Positions 1-6,811 of a stretch of DNA of 13,273 nucleotides are shown one piece after another (the stretch's first letter is position 1; every line of letters begins with the position of its first letter). Source of the DNA: Candidatus Melainabacteria bacterium (lineage in GTDB: Bacteria; Actinomycetota; Actinomycetes; Mycobacteriales; Pseudonocardiaceae); assembly GCA_903970565.1 (NCBI GenBank), contig CAJCJE010000733.1, forward strand, positions 1 to 13,273, written 5' to 3'. The notes under the pieces were generated by a model. That model saw only the letters and a program-made list of their open reading frames with translations. It did not search any database and had not been told where the DNA came from. The translations under genes were made by a program, and so were the position numbers.

Positions 1-697
1 CAGACTTGATGGTGCCGGCGGAGGCGTCGGCGCCGCGCATGAACGACACCGGGCCGGACGCGGTGCCGCCGGAGGACAGCAGTTCCTTGGAGGAACGAAT
101 CCGGGAGAGGTTCAGCCCCGCGCCGGGGCCGCCCTTGAAGATCAGACCCTCCTCGCGGTACCAGTTGAGGATCGAGTCCATCGTGTCGTCGACGGCGAGG
201 ATGAAGCACGCGGACACCTGCTGCGGCGAGCTGGTGCCGACGTTGAACCAGACCGGGGAGTTGAAGCTGAACACCTGGTGCAGCAGCATCCAGGTCAGTT
301 CGTGCTCGAACACGACCGAGTCGGCCTCGGTGGCGAAGTAACCGTTGGCCACACCGGAGCGGACGTAGGCGTGCACGACGCGGTCGATCAGCTGGCGAAG
401 GCTGGACTCGCGCTGGGGCTTGCCGACGGCGCCGCGGAAGTACTTGCTGGTCACGATGTTGGTCGCGTTGATCGACCAGAAGTCGGGGAACTCGACGCCA
501 CGCTGCTCGAAGTTGATCGAACCGTCGCGCCAGTTGGTCATCACGACGTCCCGGTGCTCCCAGGTCACCTCGTCGTAGGGGTGCACGCCCTCGGTGGTGA
601 AGACGCGCCCCACCCGCAGGCCCCTGCCGGTGCCGTCCTGCGCCGCGGTGGTTGTCGCCACCTCATTCGAGGACGACGCCCCGACGGTTTCCTTCAT
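1..697 (-). CDS. nrdJ: Vitamin B12-dependent (class II) ribonucleotide reductase, N-terminal part
   Basis: Reduces ribonucleotides to deoxyribonucleotides in the cytoplasm, using adenosylcobalamin as radical source. Only the first 232 codons are present; the gene runs off the left edge. Translating the minus strand gives segments typical of actinobacterial NrdJ: GVHPYDEVTWEHRDVVMTNW (residues 37-56), SINFEQRGVEFPDFWS (60-75), FSFNSPVWFNVG (143-154), SACFILAVDD (162-171, with C164 the likely substrate-side redox cysteine) and GPVSFMRGADASAGTIKS (215-232). The ATG at 697 is preceded by an AGGGAGAGGG ribosome site about 7 bases away; an in-frame ATG at 730 would add 11 residues but has no good site. 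The gene lies 167 bp downstream of nrdR in the same direction, so the two probably share a transcript. The family call is firm; effector-domain features lie outside the window. Confidence 0.95.
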   Translation of the reverse strand, partial: MKETVGASSSNEVATTTAAQDGTGRGLRVGRVFTTEGVHPYDEVTWEHRDVVMTNWRDGSINFEQRGVEFPDFWSINATNIVTSKYFRGAVGKPQRESSLRQLIDRVVHAYVRSGVANGYFATEADSVVFEHELTWMLLHQVFSFNSPVWFNVGTSSPQQVSACFILAVDDTMDSILNWYREEGLIFKGGPGAGLNLSRIRSSKELLSSGGTASGPVSFMRGADASAGTIKS

Positions 698-864
698 GAC
701 CAGACCCTCTCCCTTGTCGCATTCCGCCATAGCCACGGCCCCGTCCGGGTTCCCCGTCCGATCCGGTCCGGCCACCTTGTTCCTGGTACTGCTGGTGTTG
801 CCGCTGATGTCGCGCTCGCGCGGCACCCGTCGAGAACGTCGACGCCGACGCGCCCCCGTCGCGC

Positions 865-1332
865 TCACGTCGGTCCTGGACCCTCGGCGATCACCCGGCG
901 CAGATCGGCGATCTCCCGCTCGAAGTCCTCGACCGAGGAGAACGACCGGTACACGCTCGCGAACCGCAGGTAGGCCACTTCGTCGAGATCGCGTAACGGG
1001 CCGAGGATGGCGAGGCCGACCTCGTTGCTGGGCACCTCGGCGACCCCGGCGGACCGGATGGTCTCCTCCACCCTGTGTGCCAACTGGGCCAGCGCGTCCT
1101 CGTCGACCGGGCGTCCCTGGCAGGCCCTGCGGACGCCGCTGACCACCTTGTCGCGGCTGAAGGGCTCGGTAACGCCGGAGCGCTTCACCACCGCGAGCAC
1201 GGCCTCCTCGACGGTGGTGAACCGACGGTTGCACTGGGTGCACGAGCGGCGGCGCCGAATGGCCTGTCCCTCGTCGACTTCTCGGGAGTCGACGACCCGA
1301 GAGTCAGAATGCCGACAAAAAGGACAACGCAA
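865..1332 (-). CDS. nrdR: Transcriptional repressor NrdR
   Basis: Represses ribonucleotide reductase genes by sensing ATP/dATP through an ATP-cone domain and binding NrdR boxes through an N-terminal zinc ribbon. The protein begins [20 protein letters not shown]; the zinc ribbon has CPFC near residues 3-6 and a CTQC pair near 31-34. The ATP-cone follows, with [20 protein letters not shown] and [13 protein letters not shown], and [12 protein letters not shown] marks the end of the cone. The frame stays open up to a GTG at 1437, but homologues start directly before the CPFC motif. I therefore choose the TTG at 1332, with GGGGAG 11 bases upstream, giving 155 aa, the normal family length. It lies upstream of nrdJ, its expected target, and behind two NrdR-box-like dyads, which suggests autoregulation. 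Confidence 0.95.
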   Translation of the reverse strand: MRCPFCRHSDSRVVDSREVDEGQAIRRRRSCTQCNRRFTTVEEAVLAVVKRSGVTEPFSRDKVVSGVRRACQGRPVDEDALAQLAHRVEETIRSAGVAEVPSNEVGLAILGPLRDLDEVAYLRFASVYRSFSSVEDFEREIADLRRVIAEGPGPT

Positions 1333-1445
1333 CTGTACCCACACTCCCCGTATACCTGATGCCCACCCGCTGCCGCGGTCCACGACGACTGGGTGACGAT
1401 GCGCGGCGATGCGCACTACTCGGTGGCGGCTATCCACCGAACTAA

Positions 1446-1461
1446 CCCCAACCTGTGGACT
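1446..1461. promoter_or_regulatory. Putative NrdR box, distal copy
   Basis: Read on the minus strand this 16-mer matches the copy at 1477-1492 at 11 of 16 positions, including the shared ending GTTGGGG. The two copies are separated by 15 bp, so their centres lie 31 bp apart. Paired 16-bp NrdR boxes about three helical turns apart are the known arrangement in other bacteria. It is located 114-129 bases upstream of the nrdR start, downstream of the proposed promoter. Recognition is by eye, with no alignment. Confidence 0.5.
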
Positions 1462-1476
1462 ACTACGACCATGTAG

Positions 1477-1492
1477 CCACTACATGTTGGGG
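1477..1492. promoter_or_regulatory. Putative NrdR box, proximal copy
   Basis: CCACTACATGTTGGGG is an imperfect palindrome (6 of 8 arm positions pair) with the AT-rich centre expected of an NrdR box. It overlaps the predicted transcription start of nrdR, about four bases past the proposed -10 hexamer, so bound NrdR could block RNA polymerase. Confidence 0.55.
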
Positions 1493-1495
1493 TGA

Positions 1496-1524
1496 ACCGT
1501 ATGTCGCGACCGATTATTTCGCAA
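1496..1524 (-). promoter_or_regulatory. Predicted promoter of nrdR-nrdJ
   Basis: On the minus strand TTGCGA (1524-1519) and TACGGT (1501-1496) are separated by exactly 17 bp, which fits a vegetative -35/-10 pair. The start would lie near 1489, inside the proximal NrdR-box-like dyad, leaving a 5' leader of roughly 155 bases. Based only on hexamer similarity. Confidence 0.45.
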
Positions 1525-1706
1525 GCCGGCGCGAGGACGACGCCCCGGTCGAGTTAATCGGGACTTCGACATGAGGTATGGCGATCGACTGAGTAGGCGG
1601 TCGAGTACTGCCCGTCGCCCAACCGGGGGCATCGTTGGAGTCGGGCGACGGTCAGTCAGTCAGTCGGGAATGGGCCGGGAACGGGTGAGCCGAGCGCGCG
1701 GCGGGG

Positions 1707-2243
1707 TCAGTGCGCGGCGGCGACCGGGACGCGGAGCATCTCGCCGGGGTAGAGCACGGCGTCGGTGAGGTTGTTGAGCTGGCGAATCCGGTCGACCACG
1801 GCGACCGGCGCGCTTGCCGGCGCCTCCTGGGTGGCGAGGTCCCACAGGGTCTCGCCGGGGTGGACGGACACCAGCGTCGTGGTGGACGGGACCGGCACGG
1901 CCGAGCCGCCGGCGCCGAGCCAGCCGGCGCCGAGCACGATCAGCAGCGTCAGCCCACCGACCATGACCAGCCAGCCCAGCGCCGCGCCCCTCGACCGGGG
2001 CGCACAGGCCACCGGCTGCCGATGGCGTGGCGCGACCACGTGATGGCCGGGACGACGCTGATCGCCGATCCGGACCACACGCACCTGACGCGCGTGCCGA
2101 AGACCCGTCGGCCGGCCGGACCGATGGAGCTGATGCGCTGGCGCGCCGGTCGGCCTGGTCCGGAGAGCCGCCCCCGCCGCCCCCGCCGCACCTGCCGGCG
2201 AGCCAACCTCGGCGTCCGCCGCAACTGCCGTCTCGACCGCCAT
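1707..2243 (-). CDS. LysM-domain membrane-anchored cell-wall protein (Rv2719c/ChiZ-like)
   Basis: Predicted 178-aa protein with an Ala/Arg-rich cytoplasmic N-terminus (1-87), one membrane helix (about 88-111, [19 protein letters not shown]) and a C-terminal LysM domain (about 124-174, from [14 protein letters not shown] to [10 protein letters not shown]) that should bind peptidoglycan outside the cell. The ATG at 2243 is preceded by AGGAGG six bases upstream and is preferred over the in-frame ATG at 2264. Position, size and divergence from lexA match M. tuberculosis Rv2719c (ChiZ), a DNA-damage-induced protein reported to affect cell division and the cell wall. The LexA-type boxes at 2344-2375 lie about 100 bp upstream, so SOS induction is likely. 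No catalytic hydrolase domain is visible, so enzymatic activity should not be assumed. Confidence 0.85.
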   Translation of the reverse strand: MAVETAVAADAEVGSPAGAAGAAGAALRTRPTGAPAHQLHRSGRPTGLRHARQVRVVRIGDQRRPGHHVVAPRHRQPVACAPRSRGAALGWLVMVGGLTLLIVLGAGWLGAGGSAVPVPSTTTLVSVHPGETLWDLATQEAPASAPVAVVDRIRQLNNLTDAVLYPGEMLRVPVAAAH

Positions 2244-2298
2244 CTCGCGCCTCCTCGAGAACATGACCGGGAGCTGCCCCGCTCGCGGTGCCTGTTTC

Positions 2299-2336
2299 GC
2301 AGTTCATCAATGGTCCAGCAGTTCATCGATGGTCCA
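2299..2336. repeat. Two tandem 19-bp repeats in the lexA/LysM promoter region
   Basis: The unit GCAGTTCATCAATGGTCCA (2299-2317) is followed at once by GCAGTTCATCGATGGTCCA (2318-2336); 18 of 19 bases are identical. The pair lies between the LysM gene and the LexA-type boxes, in the likely LysM promoter or leader. Its function is unknown. Confidence 0.85.
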
Positions 2337-2343
2337 TCGGTGA

Positions 2344-2359
2344 TCGAACATCCGTTCGA
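2344..2359. promoter_or_regulatory. LexA (SOS) box 1, perfect consensus
   Basis: TCGAAC-ATCC-GTTCGA is a perfect match to the mycobacterial/actinobacterial LexA operator TCGAAC-N4-GTTCGA. It is the box nearest the divergent LysM gene (about 100 bp upstream of its start) and probably controls it. Confidence 0.9.
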
Positions 2360-2375
2360 TCGAACCTCTGTGCGA
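2360..2375. promoter_or_regulatory. LexA (SOS) box 2, abutting box 1
   Basis: TCGAAC-CTCT-GTGCGA begins at the base after box 1 and differs from the consensus at one arm position (GTGCGA for GTTCGA). The junction of the two boxes is itself a 12-bp palindrome, GTTCGATCGAAC (2354-2365). Two dimers would sit 16 bp apart, about one and a half helical turns. Confidence 0.65.
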
Positions 2376-2404
2376 TTTTGTACCACCCGACACCGACAAA
2401 ATCG
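2373..2404. promoter_or_regulatory. Inverted repeat between LexA boxes
   Basis: CGATTTTGT (2373-2381) and ACAAAATCG (2396-2404) are perfect 9-bp inverted arms with a 14-base spacer, AT-rich against a GC-rich background. It could be an operator for a second regulator; no family is suggested. Confidence 0.5.
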
Positions 2405-2423
2405 AGTACCTCGCGGCGTGTCT

Positions 2424-2439
2424 TCGAACAGGTGTTTGA
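2424..2439. promoter_or_regulatory. LexA (SOS) box 3, lexA-proximal
   Basis: TCGAAC-AGGT-GTTTGA differs from the consensus at one position. It overlaps the proposed lexA -35 hexamer at 2436-2441 and lies 86 bp upstream of the lexA start, so it is the likely autorepression operator. Confidence 0.85.
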
Positions 2440-2464
2440 TCTCAACGACCGATCGGGCTAGCGT
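2436..2464 (+). promoter_or_regulatory. Predicted lexA promoter
   Basis: TTGATC (2436-2441) and TAGCGT (2459-2464) are spaced 17 bp apart. Box 3 covers the -35 element, as expected for autorepression. The start would fall near 2471, leaving a leader of about 55 bases. Confidence 0.5.
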
Positions 2465-2525
2465 CGGAAGGCGAAGATCGCGGTCGGTCGGCCCGAGGCC
2501 GGCGCGAGGAGAAAGGCAGCGCACT

Positions 2526-3266
2526 GTGGCACGGAAGAGCATCGGCAACGACAACGTCGGTACAGCCGACGGCGAGGCGCCTCCGGCGGCGAGTCAGGGC
2601 GCTGAGATCCACGCCTTCCCGGACCCGGCGGGCGCTGCCGAGGCACCCGGCCTGACGCTGCGGCAGAAACGGGTGCTCGAGGTCATCCGGGACTGGGTGG
2701 AGCGCTTCGGCTATCCGCCGAGCGTGCGGGAGATCGGCGAGGCCGTCGGGCTCACCTCGACCTCGTCGGTGGCCTATCAGCTACGCGAACTGGAGAAGCG
2801 CGGCTACCTGCGCCGCGACCCGAACCGGCCGCGCGCGGTCGGCGTGATACCCAGCGACGACGGCAACGACAGCCCGTCGGCCAGTCGTCCGCATCCCGCG
2901 TACGTCCCGGTGCTGGGCCGGATCGCCGCCGGTAAGCCGATTCTGGCCGAGGAGGCCATCGAGGATGTTTTCCCGCTGCCGAGGGAGATCGTCGGCGAGG
3001 GTTCGCTGTTCCTGTTGAAGGTCGTCGGCGAGTCGATGGTCGATGCGGCCATCACCGATGGCGACTGGGTGGTGGTGCGGCAGCAGCCGACCGCGGAGAA
3101 CGGCGACATCATCGCCGCGATGATCGACGGCGAGGCGACGGTGAAAACCTTCAAGCGCCGCGACGGTCATGTCTGGCTGATGCCGCACAACGCGGCGTAC
3201 GAACCGATTCCCGGTGATGACGCGACCGTGCTCGGTCGGGTCGTCGCGGTACTGCGTCGCCTCTGA
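2526..3266 (+). CDS. lexA: SOS response repressor LexA
   Basis: Represses SOS genes and cleaves itself when stimulated by RecA filaments. The 246-aa protein has an extended N-terminus (1-42), a winged-helix DNA-binding domain (about 43-105, with [20 protein letters not shown] and [18 protein letters not shown]) and a C-terminal S24 peptidase domain. The self-cleavage bond is A135-G136 in GRIAAGKPI, the nucleophile S170 in [11 protein letters not shown], and the general base K207 in ATVKTFK. The frame is open far upstream, but AGGAGAAAGG (2507-2516) nine bases before the GTG at 2526, the proposed promoter and the operator fix the start here. It is divergent from the LysM gene across shared LexA boxes and convergent with hflX. 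All catalytic residues are present, so it should be functional. Confidence 0.97.
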   Translation: MARKSIGNDNVGTADGEAPPAASQGAEIHAFPDPAGAAEAPGLTLRQKRVLEVIRDWVERFGYPPSVREIGEAVGLTSTSSVAYQLRELEKRGYLRRDPNRPRAVGVIPSDDGNDSPSASRPHPAYVPVLGRIAAGKPILAEEAIEDVFPLPREIVGEGSLFLLKVVGESMVDAAITDGDWVVVRQQPTAENGDIIAAMIDGEATVKTFKRRDGHVWLMPHNAAYEPIPGDDATVLGRVVAVLRRL

Positions 3267-3305
3267 GTTCCGGGTCGACCTCAGGTCCTCATAGGACAGT
3301 GATGA

Positions 3306-3342
3306 CAATCGCCGCGACCGGCTGACTCGGTCGCGGCGATTG
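3306..3342. terminator. Bidirectional hairpin terminator between lexA and hflX
   Basis: CAATCGCCGCGACCG (3306-3320) and CGGTCGCGGCGATTG (3328-3342) form a perfect 15-bp stem with a 7-base loop. It lies between the convergent ends of lexA (3266) and hflX (3365). There is no T-tract, as is common in actinobacteria, and symmetry lets it serve both strands. Confidence 0.85.
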
Positions 3343-3364
3343 CCGTACGGACTATGAAATCCGG

Positions 3365-4822
3365 TCAGGCTCCGGCCGGATTGGCGATGTACCGGTCCAG
3401 CGCGGCGGCCAGATCGGGGTGAATCCTGGCCTGTAGCCGGACGCCCTCCTCGACGTGTTCCTCCGAGGTGACCTCGCCCTCGGCGTGCACCCTGGCGACC
3501 AGGTCGGCACGCGGGTAGGGCAGCACGAGGTCGATGGCCACGGCCGGGTGCGGCAACTGCGCGGCGATCCGTTCCCGCAGCGCGGTGAGGCCGGTGCCGT
3601 TGCGCGCGGAGACGAACACCGCGTTCGGCAGCAGGTTGCGTAGCCGGGTCACGGTGAGCTGGTCGGCGGCGTCGAGCTTGTTGACCACCAGCAGTTCCGG
3701 CGGCATCGGCTGTTCGCGACCCTGCACGACCTCGGCGAGCACCTCGCGCACGGCCGAGACCTGCTGCTCGGGCATGGGGTCGGAGCCGTCGACGACGTGC
3801 ACGATCAGGTCGGCGTCGGCGACCTCTTCCAGCGTGGACCGGAACGCCTCGATCAGCTGGTGCGGCAGGTGCCGGACGAAGCCGACGGTGTCGGTGAGGG
3901 TGTAGGTCATCCCGTCCGGTGTCTCGCTGCGGCGAGTGGTCGGGTCGAGGGTGGCGAACAGCGCGTCCTCCACCAGCACCCCGGCGCCGGTGATGGCGTT
4001 GAGCAGGCTGGACTTGCCGGCGTTGGTGTAGCCGGCGATCGCGACGCTGGGCACGGCGTTGGCGGTGCGACGGCCGCGCTTGGTGTCACGGATCTGGTCC
4101 ATACCACCGATTTCGCGGCGCAGCTTGGCCATCCGCTTGTTGATCCGTCGGCGGTCGGTCTCCAGCTTCGTCTCACCGGGGCCACGCAGACCGACACCAC
4201 CGTTGCCGCCGCCGGCTCGACCACCGGCCTGCCGGGACAGCGCCTCACCCCAACCGCGCAGGCGCGGCAGCAGGTAGGCGAGCTGGGCGAGTTCGACCTG
4301 CGCCTTGCCCTCCTTGGAGCGGGCGTGCTGGGCGAAGATGTCCAGGATCAGCGCGGTCCGGTCGATCACTTTCACCTTGACCACGCCTTCGAGCTGGCGC
4401 AGTTGGCCGGGTGAGAGTTCGCCGTCGCAGATGACGGTGTCCGCGCCCACGGCCGTCACCACATCGGCGAGTTCGTGCGCCTTGCCGGAACCGATGTAGG
4501 TCGCGGCATCGGGTCGGCTGCGCCGTTGGATCAGCGCGTCGAGCACCTCGGAACCCGCAGTTTCGGCGAGCCGGGCGAGTTCGGCCAGCGAGGCCTCAGC
4601 CTCCTGCACGGTGCCGTCGGTCCATACCCCGACCAGCACGACGCGCTCAAGACGCAACCGGCGATATTCAACCTCGGTGACATCGGTGAGTTCCGTGGAC
4701 AGACCTGCGACGCGGCGCAGGGCGGCCCGGTCGGAACGCTCGAAATCACCGACGGACAGCAGGTCCAGCGGGCCTTCGTTGGTCGGCGCCGCCGGGTCGG
4801 AGTTTGGCATGTGTTCTGTCAT
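3365..4822 (-). CDS. hflX: Ribosome-associated GTPase HflX
   Basis: GTPase that binds the 50S subunit and splits or rescues stalled ribosomes. The 485-aa protein has the N-terminal HflX domain (about 55-250, with AATYIGSGKAHEL and the linker GLRGPGETKLETDRRRI) and a G domain with G1 GYTNAGKS (264-271), G2 around ATLDPTTR (290-297), G3 DTVG (311-314), G4 NKLD (381-384) and G5 SA near 405. A glycine-rich stretch (200-211) precedes the linker. The ATG at 4822 is the first in frame, but its ribosome site is weak and an ATG at 4810 is possible. It is 195 bp downstream of dapF, enough for its own promoter; TAGGAT near 4872 is a possible -10. hflX next to miaA is a widespread association, and the order matches Rv2725c-Rv2728c. 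Confidence 0.96.
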   Translation of the reverse strand: MTEHMPNSDPAAPTNEGPLDLLSVGDFERSDRAALRRVAGLSTELTDVTEVEYRRLRLERVVLVGVWTDGTVQEAEASLAELARLAETAGSEVLDALIQRRSRPDAATYIGSGKAHELADVVTAVGADTVICDGELSPGQLRQLEGVVKVKVIDRTALILDIFAQHARSKEGKAQVELAQLAYLLPRLRGWGEALSRQAGGRAGGGNGGVGLRGPGETKLETDRRRINKRMAKLRREIGGMDQIRDTKRGRRTANAVPSVAIAGYTNAGKSSLLNAITGAGVLVEDALFATLDPTTRRSETPDGMTYTLTDTVGFVRHLPHQLIEAFRSTLEEVADADLIVHVVDGSDPMPEQQVSAVREVLAEVVQGREQPMPPELLVVNKLDAADQLTVTRLRNLLPNAVFVSARNGTGLTALRERIAAQLPHPAVAIDLVLPYPRADLVARVHAEGEVTSEEHVEEGVRLQARIHPDLAAALDRYIANPAGA

Positions 4823-4997
4823 ATTGAGTCCATCGTCCCACGATCCCGGCGGTGGACGGAGTTATTTATCCTACTGGCCCGGTACCCGGCTGGCTCGTTC
4901 GGGCAAAACCGCAGCTCACAGCCAGAAAAGACCACTTTTTCGCCGTGCGCGTAAGTGCGGCGTTTCCGGGTGACCGAGGCGGCGCGCGATCACCGGC

Positions 4998-5019
4998 GAG
5001 GCCCGGCCGGCCCGGGCTC
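4998..5019 (-). terminator. Weak hairpin at the end of dapF
   Basis: GAGGCCCGG (4998-5006) pairs with CCGGGCTC (5012-5019) with one bulged base and a 5-base loop, right at the dapF stop. It is short and GC-only; it may end part of the upstream transcript before hflX. Confidence 0.35.
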
Positions 5020-5887
5020 AGGTCGGCTGGTTCGCCGCTGCCCACCACTGTTCGTCGAGTTCGCCGCGCGCGACCAAGACGGCCGGGCCGGTGATGGTGG
5101 CCTGGTGGTCGTCGATCCCGACCACGACGGTGCCGCCGGGCACGTGCACGGCGACCTGCGCGGAGGACCGGTCGGCGAGGTGCAGGGTGGCGGCGACGGC
5201 GGCGACCGTGCCGGTGCCGCAGGACCGGGTTTCGCCGACGCCGCGTTCGTGCACCCGCATCCGCAGCGCGTCGGCGGAGAGCCGGTTGACGAACTCGATG
5301 TTCACGCCGTGCGGGAAGAAGCTCGGGTCGTGGCCGGGCGGCACGGTCAGGTCGAGGCCGGCGAGGTCCAGGCCGGTGTCGTCGAGGGCGCAGACCAGGT
5401 GCGGGTTGCCGACGTCGACCGCGATGCCGGCAACCGCCCGGCCCGCGACGGTGGCGGTGGAGCGGCCGAGGATGCCGACCTTGCCCATCTCGACGGTGAC
5501 CGCTCCCACCGGATCGTCGGCAGGAGCCACCACGCGGCGGACACCGTTGCGCGTCGCGATGGTGAACTCGCCCGGCTCGGCGAGACCGGCCTCGACGAGG
5601 TAGCGGACGAACACGCGGACGCCGTTGCCGCACATCTCGGCGATCGAGCCGTCGGCGTTGCGGTAGTCCATGAACCACCGGGCGTCGCCGACGGCGCCGA
5701 AGGATTCCAGGTCGGGGACCTTGGCCGCGGCGACGACGCGCAGCACGCCGTCCGCGCCGAGGCCGCGCCGCCGGTCGCACAGCGCCCGCACCCGCGCCGG
5801 CGTCAGCTCCAGCGCACCGTCGACGTCGGGCAGCAGGACGAAGTCGTTCTGCGTGCCATGTCCTTTGAGGAATTCCACTCCGACCAC
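5018..5887 (-). CDS. dapF: Diaminopimelate epimerase
   Basis: Converts LL- to meso-diaminopimelate, the precursor of lysine and of the peptidoglycan cross-link. The protein (289 aa, normal size) starts with the family motif KGHGTQNDFVLLPD (8-21). The two catalytic cysteines are C86 in EMCGNG and C223 in RSCGTGT, each at the usual place of the two-fold pseudosymmetric fold. MDYRNADG (73-80), VDVGNPH (157-163), GVNIEFV (194-200) and RVHERGVGETRSC (211-223) are also present. The start is GTG at 5887, ten bases after the miaA stop. A GTG at 5878, which begins VEFLKGHG, aligns better with the M. tuberculosis start and cannot be excluded. It is probably co-transcribed with miaA. Confidence 0.96.
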   Translation of the reverse strand: MVGVEFLKGHGTQNDFVLLPDVDGALELTPARVRALCDRRRGLGADGVLRVVAAAKVPDLESFGAVGDARWFMDYRNADGSIAEMCGNGVRVFVRYLVEAGLAEPGEFTIATRNGVRRVVAPADDPVGAVTVEMGKVGILGRSTATVAGRAVAGIAVDVGNPHLVCALDDTGLDLAGLDLTVPPGHDPSFFPHGVNIEFVNRLSADALRMRVHERGVGETRSCGTGTVAAVAATLHLADRSSAQVAVHVPGGTVVVGIDDHQATITGPAVLVARGELDEQWWAAANQPT

Positions 5888-5896
5888 GCCATCAGG

Positions 5897-6802
5897 TTAC
5901 CGGGTGGCCAGCGCGGCAACGGCAGCGAGCAGGTCCGGGCGGGCGGCGTCCAGCCAGTTGATCCGCCTGTCGCGGCGAAACCAGGACCGCTGGCGCCGGA
6001 CGAACCGGCGGGTGCCCCGCGCGGTCTCCCGCGCGGCGGCGGTAAAATCCGCCGAGCCGTCGAGTTCGGCGAGGACCTGCTGGTAGCCCAGCGCGCGGCC
6101 GGCGGTGCGGCCCTCGCGCAGGCCGAGGTCGAGCAGCGCGCGCACCTCCTCGACCAGGCCGTCCCGGAACATCAGCTCGACGCGGCGGTCGACCCGCTCG
6201 TCGAGTTCGGCGACCTCCCGGTCAAGTCCGATCAGGAGGGTGTCGTAGCGGGGCGGGCCGGGCTTGGGCAGGGACGCGGAGAACGGCCGGCCGGTCAGTT
6301 CGATGACTTCCAGCGCGCGGACGATGCGCCGCTCGTTGCCGGGCAGGATGGCCGAGGCCGCGCTCGGGTCGAGTTCGGCGAGCCGGGCGTGCAGGACCGG
6401 GGCGCCGTGGGTGGCGAGTTCGGCCTCGAAGCGGGCGCGAACGGCCGGATCGGTGCCGGGGAATTCCAGCTCGTCCAGGAGTGCCTGGACGTAGAGCCCG
6501 GAGCCGCCGACGATGACCGGCACCCGCCCGGCCGCGAGCAGGCATTCGACCGTGTGCCGGGCGTGCCGCTGGTATGCGGCCACGGAGGCGGTCTCGGTGA
6601 CGTCGAGGACGTCGAGCTGATGGTGCGGCACGCCCTCGCGCTGCGCGGGGGTGAGTTTCGCGGTGCCGATGTCCATGCCCCGGTAGAGCTGCATGGCGTC
6701 GGCGTTGACCACCTCGCCGCCCAGCTGACGCGCCAGCCAGATGCCAACATCGGACTTGCCGGTCGCGGTCGGGCCGACAACGGCGACCGGTCGTGCCTTC
6801 AT
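5897..6802 (-). CDS. miaA: tRNA dimethylallyltransferase MiaA
   Basis: Transfers a dimethylallyl group to N6 of adenosine 37 in tRNAs reading UNN codons. The 301-aa protein opens with a P-loop, GPTATGKS (10-17), followed by [17 protein letters not shown] (33-49), which carries the family's conserved aspartate. [38 protein letters not shown] and GYQQVLAEL follow, and the C-terminal [10 protein letters not shown] matches the tRNA-binding end. The product is the substrate of MiaB, whose gene is in this window. The ATG at 6802 is nine bases after the stop of the upstream dioxygenase-like gene, and dapF starts ten bases after its own stop, indicating a tight operon. Confidence 0.96.
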   Translation of the reverse strand: MKARPVAVVGPTATGKSDVGIWLARQLGGEVVNADAMQLYRGMDIGTAKLTPAQREGVPHHQLDVLDVTETASVAAYQRHARHTVECLLAAGRVPVIVGGSGLYVQALLDELEFPGTDPAVRARFEAELATHGAPVLHARLAELDPSAASAILPGNERRIVRALEVIELTGRPFSASLPKPGPPRYDTLLIGLDREVAELDERVDRRVELMFRDGLVEEVRALLDLGLREGRTAGRALGYQQVLAELDGSADFTAAARETARGTRRFVRRQRSWFRRDRRINWLDAARPDLLAAVAALATR

Positions 6803-6811
6803 ACCCAGAGC

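Larger units (their letters stand above)
1333..1706. other. Intergenic region between nrdR and the LysM gene
   Basis: 374 bp without a convincing gene. It holds the proposed nrdR promoter and the two NrdR-box-like dyads. It also has a short tandem GTCA run (GTCAGTCAGTCAGTC, 1651-1665) and a double CGATGCGC motif near 1397-1417. The LysM gene ends at 1707; I see no strong terminator hairpin for it here. Confidence 0.6.

Noticed and set aside
698..864. Possible cobalamin riboswitch before the B12-dependent reductase gene
   Set aside because: The 167-bp spacer is too short and I see no B12-box-like conserved sequence; the nrdR leader shows none either.
278..973. 231-aa plus-strand frame at the left end
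   Set aside because: It is antisense to nrdJ and nrdR, both clearly recognised on the minus strand.
1651..1665. GTCA tandem run as a regulatory array
   Set aside because: Fewer than four 4-bp units without further structure; easily explained by slippage.
1710..2525. Long open frame continuous with lexA, giving a 518-aa protein
   Set aside because: It runs through the LysM gene in antisense, the LexA boxes and the promoter; the ribosome site and GTG at 2526 define the real start.
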